DNA of 64,000 nt from Cyanoderma ruficeps. Its lineage: Eukaryota > Chordata > Aves > Passeriformes > Timaliidae. A model generated the notes under the pieces. The model did not search any database, was not told the DNA's origin, and saw nothing but the letters and a program-made list of their open reading frames with translations. The position numbers were made by a program, and so were the translations under genes. This document shows positions 38,301 to 47,914 of the stretch, piece by piece. The stretch is from NCBI GenBank assembly GCA_008694505.1, contig VZDJ01000843.1:248001-312000 (forward strand). The letters are read 5' to 3'. Within the stretch, counting starts at the first letter, position 1. Every line of letters begins with the position of its first letter.

Positions 38301-41300
38301 AAACAAAACAAAAAACCTCAAAACAAACCAAAACCAAGCAACCAAAAAAGATACCCCCCCAAAAAAAACCCCAAACAAAACAGAAATAAGAACCACCAAG
38401 AAAAAAGATTGCACAAGGCTGCTTGTTTGAAGGAAGATAATTTTGAAAACAGAAGTAACCCCATAACAAGTATTTTGAGTAAGTATTATTTACAAACACA
38501 TTTTTTTAATTTTGAAATAAGCAAGACAGAAAAAATTTCAGTTCCTTGTGCTTGAAACTTGAAATAAATAGGAATAATTTTTTGCCATAATCATTTGTTA
38601 AGATTACAGCACAGACTCACAGAATTTAGTATTTACTGTGCAAAAACAAAAAATCTTTTTAACGGCATATAGCTACAGAAATCTAAATTCTAATACACTT
38701 TATCAAAATTCACAAAGCAGAGAAAATATAAACAATTTCCATAAATCTAAAATTTTGAGAGAAAATCTGCAAGTCCTTAATAAGAGTATTAGTAATAGAC
38801 ATTACATATATTACACTAACAATAAAGATTACTCCACAGCAGAATACTTAAAAATACACTGCAGCAAAACTAATATTTGTGGCAAATATGAGCTAGAAAG
38901 GGAAATATGTAATAAACATATAACATTCATTACACAGCATTTTTTCTGCACTGCCTACAATTACTAGGAGAATTTTGCTGGTCTGAAAATACATTTATAA
39001 TTAAAAACATACATAAAATTACAGCATAACATCAACCAATTGAATACGACTACATTTTTACAGTTTACTGTTAAAGGCTGTAGTGTTTCAAAGCAAATAT
39101 ATACTATGAAACTAACAGGTAAGTATGTTGTCCAGTGACACCATGGCTAATATTATCTTCAAAGTTAGAAGCAATATTCCAATCTCTCATCAAGAACATA
39201 TGGGAAAAGGCTGAAGCTAAAACACTTGCTGGATGAGAGCCACAAAGTTTTCTCAAGTAAGGACTAGACAGTACACNAAAAAAAAAAAAAACCAGAGACA
39301 AATAATTTGAATTCAGTAAAAATGCAGTCTCTACCCTACAGAAAATTCCAAAAAATACATATCACTGCCCATGGGCAAACACATACCACCTTTAGCAACT
39401 TTTAACATTTATATCACTATTTACTTGAAAATTAATTAAACTGTGGAGGTGAATTGAAAGAGCACCAACAGCTTACCTTAGAAACCAACCTAGCATGCAA
39501 AGTGCAATCATGAGGAAAAATCTTCAAATATCAGAAACTGACTGTTTTCCATAGTTCTTTAGCAGTCCAAGAAGCATCTCTTTTGTGGCTGCCATAAAAT
39601 TATGGAAGCAGTGAACTCAGTAACATCACATACCCTGCAATACTAACTTTTAATCATTAACACATGAACTGGTATTATCATACTATGAAATATTGTTAAC
39701 AATATTTAGTTTGCATTTTACCACCAAGACATAAAATAGTCAGAGTAATAAAAAGGATATCAGCTTTAGCAAAGTCTCTTATCCCACACTGAGGTAATCC
39801 TGGTGTGTTTTGCATGTAGAAATCCAAATAAAACCAATGGGCAAGTTCAATCTGAAAACACACTCTGATTGCATTGTCTCTCTCTTCACTTGGAATGTGC
39901 AAAATAAATCGGCTGCCAGGGAAGAAAAAGAGTAAGATTAGCCAAATCTACTGATTTAAATACAGCTAACAATAAAACATTGCAACAGTATAATTCTTGA
40001 TCTATTAGCATGTACCAACACACCACCAGACCCTTCTCATGTCCCACAAGGACAGTAAAAGTTTTCACAAGATAAAACACAGCTTTTAAAATCAAGAAGG
40101 AAAATGGATTATTTTGTTCTTTCAGAAAAAACATCAAGTACACTATACTAAGTAAATTAACTGTTGTGAAAACAGGGAGTGTGAAGACAACCTACTTAAA
40201 TGGCTGTTACAAAAATGAAAGCATTTTTACAAGTCCATTAAAGAACATCTGATAAGATGGTATCTTAAAGATGATATCTTAAAGAACATCTGATATGATC
40301 CTACTTATTTTCTCGGTCTGAGACCGAACACGGACAATCGGGTTTAGCCCGGATACTGGCACACAGATTCACTGAGATAAAATTTAAGCAGCACTGTGTG
40401 ATAGCCCATTTTAGGCAAGCAAAAGAAGCTTTATTTATTTATTTATGTATTTATATCAAAAGGAGAACTCCCTCTTCAGAAATTTAAGGTCATACACCCC
40501 ACCGAACTTCCATCATTTGATGGAGATCTTTGACATTCAACTCCTGAGTGCCACCAGCTAAATCCCGAAAGTGCGTAATACCATAGCTCAAACCAGAAAT
40601 ACAGTATCTTTACTTAAAATCTGACAAGTATGAATTGTCACAGGATCTCAGAATTGGTTGCCTCTCCAAGGCACTCTGGCCAAGGACAGAGGCAGAAGGT
40701 CATTGGTGCGGGCACACGCTTGACACCCCGCAGGCTTCTAGGCAGATTCACAGGTCCTGCAAGTACTAGCACAGGTCTCCTTTTCCACCCCACAGCCCTA
40801 CCCAGATCCCAGACCCTCATACCCATCACAGAGGTCCCTGCCCCACCACATGGTCCAGTGTGAAGTTTGCTAGTGAGTACATATGCACAACAGGTATGGG
40901 GAAGACACCTGTCCCTCCTTCCCCCAGCGCACAGGCTGTGACCCACAGCTCCACTGCAGCAACCTGTGCTCTGCCCCTCACTAACACCATTTCAATATTT
41001 TAAACAAACATTAATAATTATCTACTTTTATATGTTTTACTGATTACATGTATTATTTAACTTATCCTTACTTACTTTAAGTTTCTTGGTTTACTACATA
41101 TATTGTTTTGCTAAAAAACAAAAGGGGGAGTTGGCTCCTCAAAAACGCTTATAAAAAGCATTGTATGTTCTTAATTTCTTGAACTGCTCCTTAATAGATT
41201 CTAATTCCCCAATTGTTAGTCATTTCCCAAACAGAAATCCCTGATGTCAAAGCTAAACTGAAGTGGATTCCAGAGAAGGACGCCGAGCCATATCTTGGTG

Positions 41301-44300
41301 CACAAGAAGGCACCAACAACTCCTTGAGCAGAGTAGTAGGAACATAAACGTGAGCAGCACATTGACCACAGTTTTTGCCAGACGTGCTGTGTCCCACCTG
41401 CAGACACCATGTGCCTGTCCAATTCAAACCCAGAAAAGCCTTTTTCAACTGTCAGGTCAGTGTGCCAGTAAAAGACTGGCTGATACCTATACAGTATGAT
41501 CCCTTGACCAAAAGGCAACTTAACAATAAGCCAGGTGAAGTTGCCAATGGGAGCAATCGCGTAATTAATTGAGACACTTAAACCAAAGAACTTTCTAAAG
41601 CACCTTCCAAACCCAAAGAACTGGAAATCCTTGGTTCTTTAACCATGGATTTCTGTCTTACATTTTCAAATAGCAATTAGCAAGAGAATGATCCTCCAAA
41701 GTACAATGTTGCTCCCAATTACCCTGCTTACAGAAACTCAAGTTTCTGGTGAAATTACTCAGTTAAGGTGGATTTCCCAAGGTTGTCCAATATCCACATT
41801 CACCAAAAGGATATTGGCTCAGTTGTAGAAGCAGGGCTCAGCAAGGCATTCCATCATGCCTCGAAGGTGGTCCATGCAGTATTAGGGAGTTTACTGTGCT
41901 AGCATCTAGTGCTAAAACAGTCATTAAGAAAAAAACATAAGATTTACCATCAATATGAAGAAAATTGTGGTAGTGATTTTATGCCCTAGAAAGCTGCAAA
42001 AAGGGTTTCAGCAGGTTTGTTACTACCCCAACTTGCTTTTGCCATAGCATTAAAACAGTTAGATCAAGTTAGATGTTGGCTAAGTAAACAAACCAATGCA
42101 CATCCACTGCAATCAGTGATATGCTGGCAGACATCAACAATGTTAGACATGCTACCTTTCAAAATCAAGCAGCAATTGGTTTTTTTACTAGCACATAGGC
42201 ATAGTCGTGAAGAATCTGAAAGATTGTGTTTTACGAATTTTTCTGACCATTCAAAGTTGATCCATAAACAACTTCAAAGATTAAAAGATTTGACGAATCA
42301 AATTAAAGCAAACGGATCATGGCTGAGTAACTTGTTTGAAAGATACAGCCTTGCACCTTGGCTAAAGATTTGCAAAATATGTTTATATGCATTAATTGTT
42401 ATAGTGATAATGCCTTGTGTACTTCACTGTTCACAGCAAATGACAAACAAGGCCATCAAAAAAGTCTTTTCCGTTCAAGAGAGAGGAGGAAATGTGGGAC
42501 ATGGATTTGTAGAGAATTCTCAAAGCCTGACAGAAGGCTCACATAGTATGTATCCATATGCAAATATCGAGATAGAAAATGCTAATTTAGAAATGCCATG
42601 GAATAGAACAGACATTGTTGAGAGAGAAATGGAACTAGAAATTAGTTTCAAATGATGGTCTTGCAAATAAGACTAGATACTTTGGAGAAACAGAGCTATG
42701 AAAGGTGCATTGTAGTAGGACCTACGAGGGGTGATTTTAGATGATTGGCTTTAAGGCATTAACAGCATTGTGTGGCAAAAGCTGATAGGCCAAGAAATAC
42801 TTAAAATGTATTGTAATTACAAAATAGTTTGGCTTTTGATTGTGATGGCATGAATTGTAACATCTACATTGTCTCACCCTTCACATAAGACTGAAAATGG
42901 AATAAAAGTTTTTAAAATGCCTCTCAGTTGCCCCATCTCTGGGTCAGAAAAGGGTACAATCCAACAGAGGGAGACATGCCTGTGGTTTCTTGCCAGCTGG
43001 TCAATTAGTGCAATTAACAGCTTTGTTTCTTGTCATTGTCTCCACTTCTGATTTCTTAGGTCTGCGTCTACATATTTTTTCATTCTGATTTCCCCACATT
43101 TTTCCTGTTTTCCAAGAGCAGGTCCATACTCACACAAACTTGCTGGAATGAAGTATATCCCCTCATCAACCAGTGGCCAGGTTTGGTTTCCACCACCAGC
43201 TTCCTTATCATTCCTCTGTTGGGTTCGTAGCCTTGTATGCTTTATTTATGGATTTCTCATCTTGTTATCCAATTTTCACACTGAAAAGGGACATTGTCCA
43301 GATACCTTTAAAGACCTTGGCTGGCCTGAGAGAGGGTCTGTGTGAACCTCACGAATTTCAACATGGCCAAGTGCAAGATGCTGTGCCTGGGCTGGGATAA
43401 TCCCAAGCACAATGTGAACACAGGCTGATCAGAGAATGAACGGAAATCTGGGGAGGAGAATTTGGGGTGTTGGTAGATGAGAATCTCGACATGAGCTGAC
43501 ACTGTGAGCTCCCAGCCTGTTCTTTTGATGGAACATAGTGTGCACAGCAGGTTGAGGGAGACAATTCTCACCCTTTATTCTGTTCTGGTGAGACCTCACC
43601 TGAAGTGCTGTGTCCAATTACAGGAACATCAACAAAAGAGGATGGGGACCTTCTAGAGCAAGTCTTCATCGAGGCCTTCCAGGACCGAAAGGGGCTACAG
43701 AGAGCTGGAGAGGGGCTTTTTACAACGTCATGTAGTGACAGAACAAGGGGGAATGGCTTTAAAGAGAAAAATGGCAGGTTTAGATAATAGGAAAAAAAAT
43801 CTTCACAGCGAGGGTCTTTAGGCACTGGCACACATTGCACGGAGAAGTTGTGAATGCGCTGTCCCTGGAAGTGCTCAGGAACAACCTGGTATATGAAGTT
43901 TCCCTGCTTATGGCAGAGGGGCAGGGATGAGATGATCTTTAAGGGCCCTTCAACCCAAAGCATTATATGATTCGATGATTCTCCCTTGCATTAATAACCT
44001 TATTCACATCAACATTTTACCACTTCCCAATTTTCAATTACCACTCCAAATTTCTTTTGAAGGCTCTATTCTGACTGCTGAAAAGATTCTTTATCTATAA
44101 AACTGCTGTAACTAAAAGATAAAAACTTTAAAATCTATTTTATATCTAGTTGATGTTTCTTGCCCCAGCACTGCAGCTGAACATAAATCTAAAGATAAAA
44201 AATGCAGCAGTATCAAAGAGGAGGAAGAAAATGCCAGGCATTAATCTTAGAGAACAAGAACAAAGCCAAGCAGAATGATATTTATTAATCAAAAAGTTAA

Positions 44301-46524
44301 CTTCTAAGTTACTTGGAGTGACTGAAGTGCTAACTACAGGCATCTCTAGGTTGTTCCGGGTGCAGGTCCCAGGTGCTGGCAGTGATGGGCTAATACTGGA
44401 CTCACTGTGGAACAGAGCTGAAGGCAGCAGCGAGATGGTGGTGCCTGTGGGGAAGCATATTTAAGGACAAAAATACCAGACAGGCAGAGAAAAGGGAAAA
44501 AAACAGCATGAAAGAGCAGTGCAAACAGCAAAGTTGGAGAAGGAGGAAGAGATGTCCACCCTACAGCCTGTGGAGGATCACGTGCTGGAGCAGATGGATA
44601 TGTCCTGAAGGAGCCTCAGCCTGTAGGCTGCGATCCCACACTGGAGCAGTGGCAAAGCATAAGAAGGAAGAAGCGGCAGAAAGGATGTGTTACAGACTGA
44701 CCACAATCCCCATTCCTCATCCCCAGAGCTGCTCACAGGAGAAGAGGTAGAGGAGAGTAGAGAATGAAAGGGTGAAACAGTCATGAAGTTTCCCTGGGAA
44801 AAACAAGGATGAAAAAAAAGCTGATTTTCAAATGTTTTTTCAGGCGGGGAAGTGTGTGGCTGCGTGAGCATCTGGTTACTTGAGCAAGGTAAATCAACCA
44901 CGGTCTTAAAGTCAAAAAATGGGGTTAACAGCACCCGTTTACAAGACAAAGGGAGTATCAAGAAACTGCTAAACCCACATTAGGTCTCTGCACCTCCACA
45001 TTTTTACTCAGTTAAACAACTCCATAGCACAAGACAGCATGACAAAAACTGTCATGGATACCTGGGACTTCTACCAACATTCCCACTAATATCATCTATA
45101 GATTGGAGAACGTAGAAGTGACAGATACTTCTATAACGAGTTTACAACATTAACACAATTATAATACAAAAGACCATTTCAAAGATAGAAGATGACAGTA
45201 TCACAAAGAAACATAGTAAGACAGTGGGACTGATCCTATTACAATGGAAGATTCAAATACTCATGTGCCCTTCTATCAGCCACAAAAAGGCTGTACTGAG
45301 TCATATGTGAGCCGGGATCCGAAAGGCCAAGTTTCTCTCTCTGCCAGGAGCCCAAAGGAGACACAATGGAAATACAAACATGCTTCAGAGACCAAATTTA
45401 AGGAATTGAAAATTTACATACTATCACAAACTCTGACTCCTGCATTACACAAGTGCAAAACAATACTGAGCAGGATAGTTCTACCTTGCTGTGGTATTCT
45501 CCCTTCTAAACATTTTCACTCATTTGAAAACCACGATTATAGTAAGTGGTGTATCCTTCCTCTTCATTAACTTTCCCTCTTTTACATAAATACGTCATCA
45601 GGAGTCCCTTGGAGGTGGTAAGATAGAAGGATTATTTCATGCCAAACATCACATGCAGTTTGTGTCATCACATTCGAGGGATGACAGACAAATTACAAAG
45701 TTTGAAGGGCTGCACCACAGATGAACAGAAGCTGAGACCACACATGTAAAACAAAACTTCCCCCTTTCAAACAACACAGAATCCACGTTTTATGAAAATC
45801 CAAACGCAAAGCCTCTGGAACAAGACAAGCATTTTACTCTGACAGAACCGACAAGCATGAGACGGTAGCATCAGACCGAAGGGTGTCCCTGTGGCTCTTC
45901 CCTTCCCGTCCGCTGGCACGTTCCCTTCCAGGAGAGGTAACTCACCAGAAGGGACTCCTTGTCACCCCTTCCAAATGAAACCAGACCTCGGAGCAGCAAG
46001 TACCGCATCAGTGCTCGGCTACACGTCACGCCAGCCCCACGCTCCCAGCTCTTCTTTCACCTGCGCAAACACCGCCGACGCAACTCTACTTTTTCCGGTC
46101 CAAACCCCGCAAGAAATCCCCACAAATAATTTTCTTTCACTTCCCCCGTGCACTCAGCTGCTGCTCCGCCGCCGGAGGAATCCCACACCGGGTCCAGAGG
46201 CTGCCGCGGGCAGCCTTCCCGCCGTTCCAGGACGGATTCCATCGCGAGGGCGGAGCCTCGGGCATGGGAGAAACGGGGCGAGCCTCGTCCTTCCGCTTCC
46301 CGGCCGGCGCGGGACGGCCAAAGCCGCCCCTCAGTCCGGGTGGCCCCGCACCCCTCCAGAGTCTCGAGCATCCCGGGCCCCACGGGGCACCGGGCAGCGG
46401 CAGGCGCCCTTCCCGCCCTCCGGCAGCAGCGGCGCCGCAGCCCCGCGGCTGCCCCCGACCCACGGCCGTACCTGCATAGGTCGTCCAGGACGCTGCTGGG
46501 GATCTCGGCCCGTTTGGTCTCCAT
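29230..46524 (-). CDS. DCP2: DCP2, m7GpppN-mRNA hydrolase (exons 3 and part of 4 lost in an assembly gap)
   Basis: Catalytic subunit of the cytoplasmic mRNA decapping complex. It hydrolyses the 5' cap to m7GDP and a 5'-monophosphate RNA with DCP1 and EDC partners in P-bodies. Ten coding exons are visible; their phases agree at every junction that can be tested. Exons 1-2 give the N-terminal regulatory domain (starting [17 protein letters not shown], then [20 protein letters not shown]). Exon 4 (tail) and exon 5 give the end of the Nudix box, [13 protein letters not shown], whose EE pair binds catalytic Mg2+. Exon 6 covers the box B region ([19 protein letters not shown]). Exons 7-11 encode the variable, Ser/Lys/Gln-rich tail, ending in the conserved [22 protein letters not shown]. 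About 71 residues, including GxPKGK of the Nudix box, fall in the gap at 37429-38271. Visible coding length is 1044 bases against about 1263 in human. Confidence 0.97.
29394..30051 (-). other. DCP2 intron 10 (GC-AG)
   Basis: 658-bp intron with GC donor and AG acceptor; no other feature. Confidence 0.85.
30052..30103 (-). CDS. DCP2: DCP2 exon 10
   Basis: 52 bases encoding [17 protein letters not shown] plus one base. Acceptor TTCACCAG. The following intron starts GCAAGT, a GC-type donor; no alternative GT keeps the frame with exon 11. Confidence 0.93.
30104..31774 (-). other. DCP2 intron 9
   Basis: 1.67 kb; no repeat or RNA gene recognised. Confidence 0.85.
31775..31882 (-). CDS. DCP2: DCP2 exon 9
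   Basis: 36 codons, phase 0, donor TTG|GTAAGA. It encodes [14 protein letters not shown] and [15 protein letters not shown], matching human NGRKQYQDS...QKKRTNGVHSQP. The start is ambiguous because the acceptor is CTTAGCAGCAG; 31882 gives the best alignment, while 31885 or 31888 would add one or two Gln. Confidence 0.92.
31883..33056 (-). other. DCP2 intron 8
   Basis: 1.17 kb, about half of which is an ERVL-type solo LTR. Confidence 0.85.
32369..32932 (+). mobile_element. Solo LTR, ERVL type, in DCP2 intron 8
   Basis: 564 bp opening TGTCCTGGGGTGACTTTATG and closing CCCAAACCA, with AATAAA at 32884-32889 near its end. It contains blocks that I recognise from common passerine ERVL-type LTRs (for example GAGGTCACACCTGTGACCCA). 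No internal retroviral sequence is attached and no clear target duplication is visible. It is antisense to DCP2. Confidence 0.75.
33057..33180 (-). CDS. DCP2: DCP2 exon 8
   Basis: 124 bases, acceptor TTTCCTAG and donor AAG|GTAGTT. It encodes [14 protein letters not shown] to EVSEVLKIK. Poorly conserved tail region; recognised by phase, length and matches such as QKPYN. Confidence 0.9.
33181..33925 (-). other. DCP2 intron 7
   Basis: 745 bp, nothing else recognised. Confidence 0.85.
33926..34033 (-). CDS. DCP2: DCP2 exon 7
   Basis: 108 bases, acceptor CTCACAG and donor AG|GTAAGA. It encodes [20 protein letters not shown] and a Ser/Pro/Lys-rich stretch; orthologous to [20 protein letters not shown] of human. 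Confidence 0.95.
34141..34253 (-). CDS. DCP2: DCP2 exon 6
   Basis: 113 bases, acceptor TTTCTAG and donor AG|GTATGT. It encodes [18 protein letters not shown] to [10 protein letters not shown], the end of the Nudix domain including the box B helix used in RNA binding. Confidence 0.96.
34254..35823 (-). other. DCP2 intron 5
   Basis: 1.57 kb. A plus-strand open frame of 173 codons (34947-35468) is AT-rich and shows no family features; not supported. Confidence 0.85.
35824..35976 (-). CDS. DCP2: DCP2 exon 5
   Basis: 51 codons, phase 0, acceptor TCTCAG and donor CGG|GTATGT. It starts [15 protein letters not shown], completing the Nudix box, and ends [11 protein letters not shown]. Confidence 0.97.
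35977..37411 (-). other. DCP2 intron 4
   Basis: 1.4 kb. It contains a short CA/AAAC repeat near 36631-36662; otherwise nothing recognised. Confidence 0.85.
37412..37428 (-). CDS. DCP2: DCP2 exon 4, 3' end only
   Basis: Only the last 17 bases are assembled: the end of an Asp codon, then C A A R E, donor GAG|GTAAGT. This is the REx7-type end of the Nudix box; the rest is N. Confidence 0.92.
37429..38271. other. Assembly gap (843 N)
   Basis: Unresolved bases inside DCP2. By homology it should contain the first part of exon 4, intron 3 and exon 3, since neither is found at 38272-39750. The gap is bordered by the A/C-rich run 38272-38400. Confidence 0.95.
38272..38400 (+). repeat. A/C-rich low-complexity tract beside the gap
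   Basis: AAAAAACCCCC, CCAACCAACC, AAACAAAAC and similar units. On the DCP2 strand this is G/T-rich. Confidence 0.85.
38401..39750 (-). other. DCP2 intron 2, assembled part
   Basis: AT-rich intron sequence with one N at 39277 in a poly(A) run. No exon 3 seen. Confidence 0.75.
39751..39760 (-). promoter_or_regulatory. U12-type AT-AC splice donor of DCP2 intron 2
   Basis: The minus strand reads G|ATATCCTTTT right at the conserved end of exon 2 (AKA then the first base of V). ATATCCTTT is the minor-spliceosome donor consensus. The matching branch site and AC acceptor are not found at 38272-39750 and probably lie in the gap. Confidence 0.85.
39761..39912 (-). CDS. DCP2: DCP2 exon 2
   Basis: 152 bases encoding [20 protein letters not shown] to [12 protein letters not shown], virtually identical to mammals. 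The acceptor is CTGGCAG. The coding sequence stops at the first base of the next valine codon and is followed by ATATCCTTTT instead of GT, so the donor is a U12-type AT-AC site. Confidence 0.96.
40238..40295 (+). repeat. Pair of 17-bp direct repeats
   Basis: TTAAAGAACATCTGATA occurs at 40238-40254 and 40279-40295, with a related GATATCTTAAAGATG stretch between. Confidence 0.9.
40310..41000 (-). repeat. Possible LTR-like element, unassigned
   Basis: On the minus strand a TAAATAAAGC poly(A)-like signal (about 40430-40445) is followed by about 120 bases ending GTGTTCGGTCTCAGACCGAG, which looks like an R-U5 end. The other boundary is not found. Could also be unique intron. Confidence 0.3.
41980..42492 (+). 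pseudogene. Remnant of a class II endogenous retrovirus env gene (transmembrane subunit end)
   Basis: An open frame from about 42017 contains [19 protein letters not shown] and [13 protein letters not shown], followed by a hydrophobic membrane span ([16 protein letters not shown]). This order (a CxNFSDHS-type motif, a short helix, an SxWL segment, the anchor) is that of the C-terminal transmembrane subunit of betaretrovirus-like Env in birds. The surface subunit, gag and pol are not recognised upstream, so only the 3' end of a provirus remains. It lies in DCP2 intron 1, antisense to the gene. Confidence 0.75.
42493..42965 (+). repeat. LTR following the env remnant
   Basis: A purine-rich tract (AGAGAGGAGGAAA) is directly followed by TGTGGGACATGG, the same TGTGGGA opening as the MCC-intron LTRs. 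AATAAA is at 42901-42906. The right edge is placed near CCAACA by eye and is approximate. The body differs from the MCC-intron LTRs, so this is another subfamily. Confidence 0.7.
43318..43982 (+). mobile_element. CR1 LINE 3' end in DCP2 intron 1
   Basis: Typical CR1 text: AACATGGCCAAGTGCAAG, GGTGAGACCTCACCTGAAG, TCTTCATCGAGGCCTTCC, AGTGCTCAGGAACAACCTGG. It ends in the 8-bp tail units ATGATTCGATGATTCT. Confidence 0.95.
46472..46524 (-). CDS. DCP2: DCP2 exon 1 (coding part)
   Basis: ATG at 46522-46524; 17 codons plus AG, donor AG|GTACGG. The start is chosen because [17 protein letters not shown] matches vertebrate DCP2. The frame stays open upstream through the CpG island, but no conserved residues are there. 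Confidence 0.95.
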
Positions 46525-46627
46525 GGGGAAGCGCGGCTCATCCCGACGCGGCGGAGGCCGGGGCGCAGGGAAGCGGCGGGGGCGCGCTGCGGAGGGCGGG
46601 GGAGTGGCGGAGCGGCGGCTTCCGGGA

Positions 46628-46717
46628 CCAATCAGCACGCACGGCCGGCGGAGCGACGGCCAATGGGACGGGCAGCGGGGTGGGACCGGCGTGCTCAGGT
46701 GATCGCGGGCAGCCAAT
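46628..46717 (+). promoter_or_regulatory. Three CCAAT boxes upstream of DCP2
   Basis: CCAATCAG at 46628, CCAATGGG at 46660 and CCAATGGG at 46713, spaced 32 and 53 bp, all in one orientation. They lie 104-193 bp upstream of the DCP2 ATG. Each fits the NF-Y core CCAAT(C/G)(A/G). Confidence 0.75.
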
Positions 46718-46851
46718 GGGCGGCGCGGGGTCGCCGCGAAAGCCGTGTTAGCGCCGCGCGCCGTGACACGGGCGGAGACGCGGAGCGGCGGGATGGGAAT
46801 GTTGGAGGGCAGCACTGGACATGGCACGACGGCGATAGAAGGAGGGGACCT

Positions 46852-47360
46852 TGCCCCTCTACCTGGCCCTGGTGAGGCACATCTGGGGTGCTGTGTGCAG
46901 CTCTCATCACAGAGACAGCGAGACACGGGAAGGAGTCCAGCAGAGCCCGTGAAGATGAGGATGGTGTGGAGCATCTCTGCTTTGTGAGGAAAGGCAGCGG
47001 GAGCTGGGCCTGTTTAGCCTGGAGAAAACTGAGAGGGGATCTCATTAATGCAAATAAATATCTCCAAGGCGGGTGCCAGGAGGATGGTGCCAGACGGTTT
47101 TCGGTGGTGCGAAGCGGCAGGAGGAGGAGCAGTGGCCATAAGCGAAAACACAATGAGTTCCATCGCAATCCGAAGAACTTCTTCACGTTGACGGGTGGCA
47201 GAGCTCTGGAACCGCTGCCGGGGAGGGCGTGGAGTCTCCCTCTGGAGACGTTCAAACCCACCCGGACGCGTTCCTGTTGTCACCTGCTCCAGGTGACCAT
47301 ACCTTGGTGGCGGAGGGGCTGGAAGGGACGACGTCCAAACGGGAATAACTCTGTGATTCT
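46852..47360 (+). mobile_element. CR1 LINE 3' fragment just upstream of DCP2
   Basis: CR1-like text: GAGCTGGGCCTGTTTAGCCTGGAG, GGGGATCTCATTAATGCAAATAAATATCT, CATCGCAATCCGAAGAACTTCTTCAC, ending AACTCTGTGATTCT. It abuts the CpG island. Confidence 0.92.
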
Positions 47361-47525
47361 GCCAAACAAAACCGGCTCCGGTGGCATTCCCAGAGAAGCC
47401 TCACTGCCGGCAGAGGGTGGCATTGCAGCCTCTGATTTCAAGTAGCAGCGACTATTAGATGCATTTCTCCTCTTGTTCTTCCCCTTCGTCGAACTGCCTG
47501 AGCTCCGTCTGGCTGCTCTTTCCCC

Positions 47526-47914
47526 CAGCGAGACTGGGGAGAGAATCAGCAAAATGAGAAAACTCGTTGGTTGAGATAAAGACTAAACTGTCTAGTAAGT
47601 TATTAGTATTGCCTATTAAACTATGGGGAATGCAAAATCTGCACACACAAGACAGCAAAACAAGAAATTAATTTGCTGCTTCCCTTGACCAGGCAAGTGT
47701 TTGGCCATCTCCAAAATGGGGCTCCATCATGTTTAACAGTGACTTGGGGAGACAAATGCCATGGCTCTGAAAGTCCCCACTCTGTTCTCCCCACAGCTTT
47801 GTATCCTGATAATGATGTGGTATGCTACGGAATATAATCAACATTGTGTTCAGCACAAATGCAAAACAAAGCTCCATACTAGCTGATTAGCTTGCCTCAG
47901 CCAAAACCAGTACA
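47526..47914 (+). mobile_element. ERVL-type LTR fragment
   Basis: Contains GAGAAAACTCGTTGGTTGAGATAAAGAC, CTTGACCAGGCAAGTGTTTGGCCATCTCC and AGCCAAAACCAGTACACA, matching the common avian ERVL LTR that begins TGTCATGG. The first part of that LTR is missing here, and the region between the blocks is shortened. Confidence 0.8.

Larger units (their letters stand above)
39913..46471 (-). other. DCP2 intron 1
   Basis: 6.6 kb, GTACGG...GGCAG. It contains a small direct repeat (40238-40295), a possible LTR-like stretch (40310-41000), an env-LTR remnant (41980-42965) and a CR1 (43318-43982). 44000-46100 holds nothing that I recognise apart from the start of the CpG island. Confidence 0.8.
46130..46830. 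promoter_or_regulatory. CpG island / DCP2 promoter
   Basis: A sharply GC- and CpG-rich block covering DCP2 exon 1 and about 300 bp upstream, in an otherwise AT-rich region. Long open frames across it on both strands (45891-46751 plus, 46057-46974 minus) are by-products of high GC. Confidence 0.85.

Noticed and set aside
37385..38499. Minus-strand frames of 308-363 codons
   Set aside because: They consist mostly of N. Only the 17 bases at 37412-37428 are a real exon.
45891..46974. Long open frames on both strands at the DCP2 promoter (286 and 305 codons)
   Set aside because: These arise from low stop-codon density at high GC. Only the [17 protein letters not shown] part of the minus frame is coding.
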